Origin: Desulfomonile tiedjei
GTDB lineage: Bacteria > Desulfobacterota > Desulfomonilia > Desulfomonilales > Desulfomonilaceae
Assembly: GCA_016212925.1 (NCBI GenBank)
Contig: JACRDF010000002.1
Span: 1-64,000, forward strand
Direction: 5' to 3'
Length of the DNA stretch: 64,000 nt
A model generated the notes under the pieces. The model made no database searches. It was given only the letters and a program-made list of their open reading frames with translations, and was not told where the DNA came from. This document shows, one piece after another, positions 9,541-16,868 of the stretch (its first letter is position 1; each line of letters begins with the position of its first letter). The position numbers and the translations under genes are program-made.

Positions 9541-9634
9541 GGGAAATTGCGGGGGAAACTTTTTTGCAAAAAAGTTTCCCCCGCGCCCCCTTCCAAAAAC
9601 TCCTAAATATTATGGCCACCAAACTCGTGGCTTC
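9541..9634 (-). repeat. Dispersed two-hairpin element, copy A
   Basis: Read on the minus strand, it has a small hairpin (GCCAC/GTGGC at about 9614-9630), then ATAATATTTAGGAGTTTTTGG, then a perfect 18-bp-armed hairpin of GCGGGGGAAACTTTTTTG with its complement (about 9549-9584). It follows the paaK stop and may also serve as a transcription terminator on either strand. See copies at 9837, 11709, 19190, 20763, 27030, 34485 and 56211. Confidence 0.8.
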
Positions 9635-9836
9635 GGAGAAAGCCAGTAGTAAGTTGGGAGCCGGCGATCCAAGAAACAATCCTGCACTGGGGCTGGTGTT
9701 GACGAAATGACTTGACTGGATCTAATCTGTTAGGTGATGTCAACAGTAACGAGGAGAGATCTCCGCGTACCCGGAATGACTCCTCTGGATGAAGGTTGAA
9801 ACCGGTCGGGGAACAGGCACTCAGACCACGTGAACA

Positions 9837-9912
9837 AATATGTGGGAGTTTTTTGGGGAGGGGTCCGGGGAGGGCCTTTTTTGCAAAAAAGGGCCTCCCC
9901 GGAAATCTCCTC
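9837..9912 (+). repeat. Dispersed two-hairpin element, copy B
   Basis: It contains GGGAGTTTTTTGGGGAGGGG, then TCCGGGGAGGGCCTTTTTTG and its near-perfect complement ending CTCCCCGG. It ends about 18 bases before the start codon of the next gene, so it lies in that gene's leader. The second hairpin could form in the mRNA. Confidence 0.8.
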
Positions 9913-9930
9913 TTCTCTCGGAGGGTCATC

Positions 9931-10419
9931 ATGGTCACTGATTTTACTTTTGCTTATGGTTCGAACATGAATCGGTCCGACCTTCGGTCGTGGTTGGAAG
10001 GCGGAGGGTATGATTCGTCTTTGGTTGTGGATGCCACACCCGCGATTCTCGAGGGATATGATTTTGTGTGGAATTTCTATTCCCAGGGCAGGGGCGGGGC
10101 TACAGCAAATCTGGAACGTAAGGAAGGTTCGACGATTTGGGGGGTGCTCATCGAGTTTGACGACTCGTTGTTGAAGGCGTTCGACCGCAAAGAAGGCCAC
10201 CCTTTCTTCTACTCGCGAGGCGACAGCCGCGTGCCTGTGAAAAGACTTACAGACAGCGAAACGGTTATGGCTTGGCTCTATACTGCAAATCCCAATCGTG
10301 GCGCAAGCAGGGGTCTGCGCCCCACCCGCGATTATAAGAGAATCGTGCTCGAAGCCGCGGAGTTCTGGGCCTTCCCTGAAGAATACTTGGAAAAGATCAG
10401 AGGTTGGGACGCACAGTAG
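9931..10419 (+). CDS. Gamma-glutamylcyclotransferase-like (GGCT/AIG2) protein
   Basis: This 162-residue protein starts MVTDFTFAYGSNM, and the YGSNM loop is the signature of the GGCT/AIG2 fold. A conserved acidic residue in FDRKEGHPFFY (about residues 85-95) matches the catalytic Glu position. These enzymes cyclise gamma-glutamyl amines or peptides to 5-oxoproline, but many bacterial members have unknown substrates. The start at 9931 is set by CGGAGGG; an open upstream extension would run through repeat B and is rejected. It is 23 bases from the next gene, so probably co-transcribed. The nearby HyuAB family includes 5-oxoprolinases, which may be a coincidence. Confidence 0.8.
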   Translation: MVTDFTFAYGSNMNRSDLRSWLEGGGYDSSLVVDATPAILEGYDFVWNFYSQGRGGATANLERKEGSTIWGVLIEFDDSLLKAFDRKEGHPFFYSRGDSRVPVKRLTDSETVMAWLYTANPNRGASRGLRPTRDYKRIVLEAAEFWAFPEEYLEKIRGWDAQ

Positions 10420-10442
10420 TCCGACTACAGGTGGCTGTCAGC

Positions 10443-11027
10443 ATGGATACGACAGGCGTTATCCACGGTCGGTTCCAGGTCTTACACAACGACCACATGA
10501 AGTACATTTTGGCGGGCAAGGCCCGCTGTGAACACCTGGTGGTCGGTATCACCAATCCGGACCCGACCCTAACTCGAAACGATTCTACCAACCCGGAGAG
10601 GAGCGACCCCTCGGCGAATCCGCTCACCTATTTTGAGCGGTATGTCACCTTGCGCGAGGCCCTTGTAGACGCGGGGGTGGATTACCGGGAATTCTCAATT
10701 GTGCCCTTTCCCATAAACCTCCCTGACCTTTACCAACATTATGTCCCGTTGGATGCGGTCTTCTATCTGACCATTTACGACAAGTGGGGCAGGCGTAAGC
10801 TGGACCTGCTGCGGTCGCTGGGGCTGAAAGCCGAGGTCATGTGGGAAAAGCCGCCGCAAGAAAAAGGCATATGCGCCGCGGAAGTAAGGAGATTGATGGT
10901 CCGAGGCAAACCGTGGGAACACCTGGTTCCCCGGAGCACGGCAAGGCTAATGATACTGTGGGGAATACCCGAGCGGCTTCGAGGAATTGAAGAACGAACT
11001 CCTACCGATTCGCGGGCGAAGGCCTAA
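10443..11027 (+). CDS. NMN adenylyltransferase-like nucleotidyltransferase
   Basis: This 194-residue protein of the nucleotidyltransferase (HxGH) superfamily opens TGVIHGRFQVLHNDHMKYI. This resembles NadM-type nicotinamide-nucleotide adenylyltransferase, in which GRFQPxHxGH binds ATP. Here the signature reads HNDH, so the conserved Gly is Asp. A later segment (GICAAEVRRLMVRGKPWEHLVP) matches the ISGTxIR-like C-terminal ATP-binding region only loosely. If active, it would transfer AMP to a mononucleotide. The start at the ATG 10443 gives the expected N-terminal beta strand. It follows the GGCT-like gene by 23 bases. Confidence 0.7.
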   Translation: MDTTGVIHGRFQVLHNDHMKYILAGKARCEHLVVGITNPDPTLTRNDSTNPERSDPSANPLTYFERYVTLREALVDAGVDYREFSIVPFPINLPDLYQHYVPLDAVFYLTIYDKWGRRKLDLLRSLGLKAEVMWEKPPQEKGICAAEVRRLMVRGKPWEHLVPRSTARLMILWGIPERLRGIEERTPTDSRAKA

Positions 11028-11098
11028 TATGAAAAGAAGACGCGCAGACCTGCTCTAGCATGTCCGTGGCACCCAACACCCCTTGGAAGTTGAAAATA

Positions 11099-11134
11099 TT
11101 GGGTGCCACTGACCTGGGAACCAGGTCGGTGCCT
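11099..11134. repeat. Short hairpin repeat (GACCTGG/CCAGGTC), copy 1
   Basis: TTGGGTGCCACTGACCTGG is followed by GAACCAGGTCGGTGCC. The same 33-base palindrome occurs at 41276-41308 and 44695-44727 in the opposite direction, in each case followed by GGCACCCAA. Confidence 0.75.
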
Positions 11135-11272
11135 GGCCGAATCCCATACCAAGAGGCCAACAAACAAGTGACCAAGCTGAATTATTTAGACAAGGGCACG
11201 GCACGAAGGCTGTTTCAAAAGTCGGTGAAAGGTTCAGATCGTGCTACGAATTGAACCACAGCGGCTCATGGT

Positions 11273-11436
11273 GGGTAGCCCGGAGGCTACTGCCTCCGGG
11301 TGCCGCAGGCACAAGAGGTCTGGACCTGTGGTATTGCAATGGATTCATTGATGAAAATAGCAGGTTCAAGAATTTGTTCGGCCACCAGACCTCCTGTCGC
11401 TTCGCGACCCGGACGTAGTAACGTCCGGGCTACCCG
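11273..11436 (+). repeat. Composite palindromic intergenic repeat (copy 2)
   Basis: It begins GTAGCCCGGAGGCTAC and ends with CGTCCGGGCTACCC, so the outer ends are themselves inverted repeats. Internal hairpins TGCCTCCGGGTGCCG and CGCTTCGCGACCCG correspond to those in the inverted copy at 3058-3200. Confidence 0.7.
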
Positions 11437-11560
11437 TCGCGTAACACGATTCCGTCGTATTCATTGGTCTTGAGACAGTCTCCACGCCGTGCCCCTACAA
11501 TGGTGGACCCCAGTTCTCGGCCATGACCGAATTGGTGCCTACCATGATAGACGGACCGTC

Positions 11561-11665
11561 CTATAGTGATTCTCGAAAGTTCTTTCTGAATGGAACCGCA
11601 CTGCTGGACAAGCCAGCAGTGGCACCCACAAGTCAATCCGTCATTGCTTTCGAGAACTGCTGTAA
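11561..11665. repeat. MITE-like element with TTCTCGAAAG terminal inverted repeats, copy 1
   Basis: Left end CTATAGTGATTCTCGAAAG and right end CTTTCGAGAACTGCTGTAA are imperfect inverted repeats of about 19 bases. The interior carries TTCTTTCTGAATGGAACCGC and a CTGCTGG/CCAGCAG hairpin. A full second copy lies at 24374-24488, a half copy at 57740-57783 and a degenerate one near 51004-51070. It has no coding capacity; presumably it moved by a transposase supplied in trans. Confidence 0.65.
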
Positions 11666-11708
11666 AACAAGGATCTTCCTGCCGCGTCTGAAAAGATCTC
11701 TATTCATT

Positions 11709-11828
11709 CTTGGTTGTTCAGCCTCCGGCCACCGGAGGCTGAACAACCAAGAATAATATGGAGTTTTTTGGGAGGGGTCCGGGGAACCCTTTTTTACAGA
11801 AAAAAGGGTTCCCCGGAAAATCTTCCTC
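11709..11828 (+). repeat. Dispersed two-hairpin element, copy C
   Basis: The first hairpin has perfect arms CTTGGTTGTTCAGCCTCCGG and complement (11709-11751). Then come AATAATATGGAGTTTTTTGG and a second hairpin with perfect 17-base arms CCGGGGAACCCTTTTTT around ACAG (11779-11816). This copy shows the full organisation of the family most clearly. It lies just beyond the 3' end of the B3/4 gene, which reads toward it. Confidence 0.85.
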
Positions 11829-11870
11829 TTCTCCTTTTCCTCTCCCTCTCCTTCTTCTCCCTGCTTCTCC

Positions 11871-12542
11871 TCATTCCCCGCCGAACACTTTCATCAGTTC
11901 TACTTGTGCGTCCGGTGATACCAGCTTCACGTTAGCCTCGATGCCTTGCAGGTGTTGGAAGATAGGTTTTTCAGCCACGCCGGGGACGCCGTAAACCACG
12001 AACATCGCTCGTCGGGTCGACGGCCTGATCATGGTGCGCCGATCCGGTCCGTAGATGATGCACCCGATTACGCCTTGAGAGTCCGATATTTTTATGTCCC
12101 CGGTTTTGAGAATCTGTTCTTGCCCGTTTAGTCTCACGTATTTTTCATCACCCTTGGCAACGCCCACTCCTATCGGGGTCTGCACCAGGTCCAGATCATG
12201 GCCCGCAGTAAGGAGCGAATTCCTCAACTCCTCCATGAACATCGCTTCGACCAGCGCGGCCACTCTGGGGATGGGTTTGCCCTTGAAGACCACGGATTCC
12301 AATTGGTGTTGAACGTGGTAAGTCTTCCTGAAGCGCTTGTAATATGCTTGGTACGTTCTGATAGGCTCTAGGGACTTGAGGCTCGCTTCGCCTTTGAAAA
12401 GGGTCCGCAAGTCGGTTTCCAGATCGGCTTTCTCCTTGTCCAACATCGGATGAGAATCCGGATTGGAGACGTTGTTCATGGCCAGGATGCCGATGCGAGC
12501 ATCCGGATAAGTTTGCCTCCATTCATTTGAAATTGTGAGCAT
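11871..12542 (-). CDS. B3/B4 tRNA-binding-domain protein
   Basis: This 223-residue protein consists of a single B3/4 domain like that in the phenylalanyl-tRNA synthetase beta subunit. The segment RVAALVEAMFMEEL followed by LLTAGHDLDLV and GDIKISDSQGVIGCI is characteristic of stand-alone B3/4 proteins, some of which are proposed to act in aminoacyl-tRNA editing or nucleic-acid binding. The function here is not established. The start is preceded by GGGAGA. It is transcribed in the same direction as the barstar and RNase genes upstream, 63 bases away. Confidence 0.8.
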   Translation of the reverse strand: MLTISNEWRQTYPDARIGILAMNNVSNPDSHPMLDKEKADLETDLRTLFKGEASLKSLEPIRTYQAYYKRFRKTYHVQHQLESVVFKGKPIPRVAALVEAMFMEELRNSLLTAGHDLDLVQTPIGVGVAKGDEKYVRLNGQEQILKTGDIKISDSQGVIGCIIYGPDRRTMIRPSTRRAMFVVYGVPGVAEKPIFQHLQGIEANVKLVSPDAQVELMKVFGGE

Positions 12543-12605
12543 TGCATTCTCCCAGGCCCTTGCGAATGGGCCGTGAAATGGGAATATGGGCGGGAAACTA
12601 GAGGG

Positions 12606-13049
12606 CTAGACGATGATCGCCGGCAGCCCTTTCACCTTTTCGGTCGAGCCCGACAACAGCAGTATCATCACTTTTTCCCGGTCGTGCCAGAACTCCGCCG
12701 ATTCCTTGAAGATCTCCAGTGCAGTACCGAACTCCTCTCGCGAGGCTTCGGCAAAAGGATCGACCGCCGCGTAGAGAATGACGAACCCGTCGGCCCCATA
12801 CCAGGACATGTCGGTCAGACAGTCTGCAAGAGCGTCCCAGTTATGGCCGAAGTATTCGGGGAATGCCAAAGTTCCGGCCACGTGCTCGAGAAACTGATCC
12901 TTGCTGCGGATCTCCAAGCCGTCAATGAAGAAAAATGCGAGCCCATGTTGAGACACGAGGCTTTTCAGGTCATTTGTCGACCATGTCCCTTGAAGCTGAT
13001 AAACACCCGAGCCTTTGCTGTCCTTGAGCAGGTCGGAGAGTCTTGTCAC
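12606..13049 (-). CDS. Barstar-family RNase inhibitor
   Basis: This 147-residue barstar-like protein contains the hallmark FPEYFGHNWDALADCLTDM (about residues 82-100), which forms the ribonuclease-binding helix in barstar. It would bind and block the guanyl-specific RNase encoded immediately upstream. The GTG start lies three bases after the RNase stop, and the AAGGAG used for initiation is formed by the last codons of the RNase. Toxin and inhibitor are therefore translated together. The RNase-first order means the inhibitor depends on coupling to the toxin's translation. Confidence 0.9.
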   Translation of the reverse strand: MTRLSDLLKDSKGSGVYQLQGTWSTNDLKSLVSQHGLAFFFIDGLEIRSKDQFLEHVAGTLAFPEYFGHNWDALADCLTDMSWYGADGFVILYAAVDPFAEASREEFGTALEIFKESAEFWHDREKVMILLLSGSTEKVKGLPAIIV

Positions 13050-13052
13050 TGC

Positions 13053-13466
13053 TTACTCCTTGATAAGCTTGAATGTGTTGTAATGATCGTCGGTGTAATA
13101 ATGTTCACCTCCTGACCCCGCGACAATGCGTCTGGCCCCTCGATCGCCTCTCCCTGGGGTCTTGACCGTGTATTCTCTGTAGTATCCACGGGGGCGTGCA
13201 GGCAGCCGCTTTTCCCGATTCCCGAAAGTGGTGCCATCCTTGGGGTAGGGGAAAGGCCCTCCTTGTTTTATGAGCGTGAGGGTCTGCACCGCTTCCGGCG
13301 GAAGATCCGCCACTGGGATGGTGGCTGGTTCCGCGGAATGGCTTTTGGGATCGGCCGGTGGAACGCCGGCCGGCACGATATGCATGCCGACAAAGATAAG
13401 AACGAGGATCAGCAAAAGAGAGAGGATACCAAATCGTTGGTTATGGCGGAACATCATGCGTCTCAT
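13053..13466 (-). CDS. Membrane-anchored barnase/RNase Sa-type guanyl-specific ribonuclease
   Basis: This protein of about 137 residues has an N-terminal membrane segment (about 12-29) and a C-terminal microbial ribonuclease domain (about 50-137). The domain follows RNase Sa closely: LPPEA..TL.LI..GGPFPYPKDG..F.NRE..LP. The catalytic Glu in YYREYTV, Arg in GARRIV and His in DDHYNTF are all present. The enzyme would cleave RNA 3' of guanosine, and the anchor predicts a periplasmic location or an exported toxin form. The start at 13466 (MRRMM) is uncertain because no strong ribosome-binding site is seen; Met codons at 13457 and 13454 are alternatives. Confidence 0.88.
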   Translation of the reverse strand: MRRMMFRHNQRFGILSLLLILVLIFVGMHIVPAGVPPADPKSHSAEPATIPVADLPPEAVQTLTLIKQGGPFPYPKDGTTFGNREKRLPARPRGYYREYTVKTPGRGDRGARRIVAGSGGEHYYTDDHYNTFKLIKE

Positions 13467-13548
13467 TACGGTCTGCCGGGGGCGGCAGTCTTGGTACCGT
13501 AAAATTGGCGTTTTCCCCCACGAAAGCGCGAGGCACAAAACCTAAAAG

Positions 13549-15957
13549 TCAGTCGCTCAACTTCACTGCCAGCCTCTCGGCAAGTTCCGGAAAAAGAGGG
13601 GGCGGTTTTTCATTAGACTGCTCTATTGAACGGACAATTCGGAAAAAAAGTATTTGTGCTTCCTCCAATTGCAAAGAGAGGTCCAGGTCCCGGCCAAGGT
13701 CCAGGAATTCGATAATCTCCGCAGAGATGTTCTCATTCGCAGGCTCTTTTCCCAGGCGTTCGACCAGAGCAAGAATATGGCCGCGGATCAGTTTTTCCGC
13801 CTCTTGAGTGTCAGGCTCGATTTTCCAGGATCTGGCTTCTTCGAGGACGGCCCGTAGTTGGTCGGGAAAGTCGCCGACCGCGAGTTTTTCCAACTCCCTC
13901 ATCAACGTGCGGTTTAGCACGACCCTGGCTGCGTCCATAAAAGTTTCCGGAATCCTGGCTTCATGGGTCACGAAGAGTTCGGCCAGGCCTTTGTTTTTCT
14001 CGTAAAAAGTCTCAAGCAGCCGGGCCTGCTCCTCGAATACCTTCTCGGTCACAATTTCGATGATCTGGCGGCGCTCTTCGACGAACAGATCTCTTAGACG
14101 GAAGTACTTCGCCGGGAAGTAGAAGTCCATTTTTCGGATCAAATCGGTGGACGACTGGCCGCTGAAAGTTTCCAGAAGGTCATTTTTCACGGCCGCGTAT
14201 TTTGTCTTGTCCTTGAAATCGTTAACCGAGCAGCGCAGGTCAACCCCTCCGAAGTGGATCACAGCCACTATAAACTCCCGCCGCTCCATGGTGATCTGAC
14301 TCTTGACCGCGATCCGGCCGACCAGGAGAATTCTCTCGCCCGCGTCATCCCTCGCAAGGTCGTTGATTTTTATTTCATAGCAGTACAGGCGTTCCTTGAC
14401 AGGCGCGTCCTGAAAAGCCGAAGCAATTGCCACATGTGCCGCCACCTGGGGGAGGTCGGCAATTTGGGGCATGACGCGCTCGCGGAACAGTTCGTCCCCG
14501 TGCACTTGAGGCTTCGCATTGGTGATCGCGGCGGACAGGCGCTTCATAAAATCATCAACAAGGCGAGGTTCAAACGGAAAGGCAATTTGCAGAACTCGGG
14601 CAGCGTAACGGAGCACCTGCATCGACTCGATACCGCTAATATCGTCGAAAAACCACCCGCAGCTTGTGTACATGAGCATGCGATTGCGCTGCATTTCCAA
14701 TAGTTTCAGAACCATCTCACGTTCATGTATGTGAAGCTTGCGGCTTGCATACATGGTGAGGAACCCGGGGATGTTTGAGCGTTCCCCGAGTAATACATCT
14801 ATGTATGCATCTCTGGCGGCCCACGGGTCTTTGAGGAACCCACTCGCCTTTTTCTCGTACAGCCTGTCTACCCTGTCGCGTAACAGATCCAGGGATTGCC
14901 TGAGCGGTGCTCGCCATTTCTGGTTCCAGCCGGGTTTTGGCGCGACGGAGCAGCCGCAATCCGTGGACCAGCGACCCACGCCGTGTGCGCAACTCCACGC
15001 CGAATTCTCAATGAACTCGACTTCTGCCGTCGGCGGATGTTTCTCCAGGTATTCCCCATAATTGGTGATCCGTACAGTGGGATCGGCCAGTAGACGCTCC
15101 AGAGCAAAGGCCAGTGCCATTTCACCAAACCGGTGGTGATGGCCGAATGATTCGCCGTCGGTAGCGATGTTCACCAACTGCGGCCATGTCCTTCCAGGGG
15201 AAAACGCGCCGAGAAGTCTGCTTCTAAGCTCTTCGCCGCTCTGCAGAAGTTTCTCGAACGCAATCGCTTGGGAAATGGGCCCGTCATAAAAAAACAGAAC
15301 AATGGAGCGCCCTTCGGAAAGATTGCACACATACGGACGGGAAGGGTCTATGGAGCCGGGATTCAGGGTGATCCACTGATCCTTGGATGAATCTCGAAAT
15401 CGGCCTGCCTGCTTAGGGGCGAGAATGGTGAAGCGAACGCCGTGCTGAACGAGAATTTCGAGGGTTTCTTTGTCCACCGCGGCTTCGGGGAGCCACATTC
15501 CTTCAGGGTCGCGGCTGAATCGCTTCCGGAAGTCCTCCATTCCCCAGACTATCTGGGAAATTTTGTCCCGAGTGGACGCCAGTGGCATGATCATATGATT
15601 GTAAGCCAGAGCTATGGCATTTCCATGTCCGGATCGTCGTGTTTGGCTGACAGCATCGGCTTCAATAATCGCGTGATAGGTTTCAGGGGCGAAGTTTTCC
15701 AGCCAGGACATCAGGGTGGGCCCGAAGTCAAAACTGAGGTACTCGTAATTATTGATAATAAGCCTGAGCAGGCCCTGCTCGTCCAGGATTCGCGCATGAG
15801 CATTCGGAGTGTAGCATTCGTAAGCGACCCTCTCGTTCCAGTCGTGGAACGGATGTGCAGACTCCTGGGTTTCTATGTATTCCAGCCAAGGGTTTTCCCT
15901 TGGGGGCTGATAAAAGTGCCCGTGAATGCAAATATAACGAGGGATGGGCGGGTTCAT
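13549..15957 (-). CDS. Glycoside hydrolase family 57 protein with DUF3536 region
   Basis: This large (about 802 residues) cytosolic enzyme opens with RYICIHGHFYQPPRENPW, the GH57 first conserved region. The likely nucleophile Glu is in GMWLPEAAVD (about residues 163-172) and the acid/base Asp in ATDGESFGHHH (about 265-275). The C-terminal half is the DUF3536 part. Relatives act on alpha-glucans (amylase, branching or transferase activity), so a glycogen or storage-polysaccharide role is likely. The ATG at 15957 is preceded by TAGGAACC; an upstream TTG at 15987 is less likely. The ends are clean and no neighbouring glycogen genes are seen in the window. Confidence 0.88.
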   Translation of the reverse strand: MNPPIPRYICIHGHFYQPPRENPWLEYIETQESAHPFHDWNERVAYECYTPNAHARILDEQGLLRLIINNYEYLSFDFGPTLMSWLENFAPETYHAIIEADAVSQTRRSGHGNAIALAYNHMIMPLASTRDKISQIVWGMEDFRKRFSRDPEGMWLPEAAVDKETLEILVQHGVRFTILAPKQAGRFRDSSKDQWITLNPGSIDPSRPYVCNLSEGRSIVLFFYDGPISQAIAFEKLLQSGEELRSRLLGAFSPGRTWPQLVNIATDGESFGHHHRFGEMALAFALERLLADPTVRITNYGEYLEKHPPTAEVEFIENSAWSCAHGVGRWSTDCGCSVAPKPGWNQKWRAPLRQSLDLLRDRVDRLYEKKASGFLKDPWAARDAYIDVLLGERSNIPGFLTMYASRKLHIHEREMVLKLLEMQRNRMLMYTSCGWFFDDISGIESMQVLRYAARVLQIAFPFEPRLVDDFMKRLSAAITNAKPQVHGDELFRERVMPQIADLPQVAAHVAIASAFQDAPVKERLYCYEIKINDLARDDAGERILLVGRIAVKSQITMERREFIVAVIHFGGVDLRCSVNDFKDKTKYAAVKNDLLETFSGQSSTDLIRKMDFYFPAKYFRLRDLFVEERRQIIEIVTEKVFEEQARLLETFYEKNKGLAELFVTHEARIPETFMDAARVVLNRTLMRELEKLAVGDFPDQLRAVLEEARSWKIEPDTQEAEKLIRGHILALVERLGKEPANENISAEIIEFLDLGRDLDLSLQLEEAQILFFRIVRSIEQSNEKPPPLFPELAERLAVKLSD

Positions 15958-16130
15958 CCAGTCGGTTCCTAATTGATTTGGCTGCAAAGTTCCAATTGTG
16001 CAGTATTTTCAGTCGCTAGCCCCGCGGTGTGGGACAGGCTGTAAGAAGCATTATAGTTATGGTTCGATTGGCGTCAAGTTTGGAGGCTATCGTTGCGGCG
16101 ACGTGCGGTCGGAGTGGGTTCTGCGGGACG

Positions 16131-16868
16131 TCAAAAAGGTTGTGGCGGGGTGGCAATCGGAGACAGAAGGTCAAATGCTTTCAAGGCCGTCTCCGCAAAG
16201 GCCTTGATTTTTGCCGGACTTCTGGCTCCGCCGGCTTCTTCAAGACCCGTATGCGCGTCCACTGCGGCGGGGCGCACCTTAAGAACAGCCTCTGCTACGT
16301 TGTCGGGATTAAGGCCCCCGGCAAGGATGACCGGCAGGGATGAACGCTGAACGATTTCAGCGCTAATCGACCAATCATGGGTCATTCCCGTGGCCCCGCG
16401 GCGGCCTGTCCCGGGATCGAAAGAGTCCAGAATAATTGCGTCCCATAATGGTGGTTTAAAGCTACCGGCTCGTTCCAGGGCGCTTTCGTCGTCTACGGTC
16501 ACCCGGCCAATCATTCTGGCATCAGGGCATGCTTTTCGGAACGTGAAAAGTTCTTCGTTTGCGATTCCGCCGTGAAACTGAACCGCCGCGGCTCCAATAT
16601 GCCTGACGAGTCTGCAAGCCTCATCGGCAGCTGAAATGTAAGTGATCAACACCGGCAGCACGCTCTGGGGGAGCTTTGCTATGATTGATCGGGCCTTGTC
16701 TTCAGTTAGGTTGTCGTGGAATCCGTCGGGAAGGCCGAGCGTGAAGCCGAGCGCGCCAACTCCCACCTCGCAACAAAACAGGGCTTCTTCCAGGGAGGAC
16801 ACTCCGGCCACCTGGACCCTCGGGAGCCATATACTACGGTTGGTTGGCGGCTGACTGTTGTAATTCAT
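16131..16868 (-). CDS. Phosphoribosylanthranilate isomerase-like (TrpF-fold) protein lacking the catalytic Cys
   Basis: This 245-residue (beta/alpha)8 protein is clearly related to TrpF: VQFHGGIANEEL, AIILDSFDPGTGRRGATG.THDW and ILAGGLNPDNVAEAV match the phosphate- and substrate-binding loops. The first strand of TrpF normally reads KICGIT, with Cys as the general base. Here it reads VQVAGVS, so both the Lys and the Cys are lost, while the catalytic Asp position (LDS) is kept. The Arg that normally follows in SxRYIS is also missing. It may catalyse another reaction or only bind ligand. Its start lies inside the end of the upstream gene (35-base overlap), indicating one transcript. No other trp genes are present. 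Confidence 0.8.
   Translation of the reverse strand: MNYNSQPPTNRSIWLPRVQVAGVSSLEEALFCCEVGVGALGFTLGLPDGFHDNLTEDKARSIIAKLPQSVLPVLITYISAADEACRLVRHIGAAAVQFHGGIANEELFTFRKACPDARMIGRVTVDDESALERAGSFKPPLWDAIILDSFDPGTGRRGATGMTHDWSISAEIVQRSSLPVILAGGLNPDNVAEAVLKVRPAAVDAHTGLEEAGGARSPAKIKAFAETALKAFDLLSPIATPPQPF

Larger units (their letters stand above)
11028..11870. other. Repeat-filled gap
   Basis: No credible gene is seen in these 843 bases. It contains four repeat elements: the GACCTGG hairpin (11099-11134), the composite palindrome (11273-11436), a MITE-like element (11561-11665) and two-hairpin element copy C (11709-11828). Together they cover most of the gap. Confidence 0.7.

Noticed and set aside
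8787-9596. A 269-codon open frame antisense to paaK
   Set aside because: Shadow frame; its start region runs through repeat copy A.
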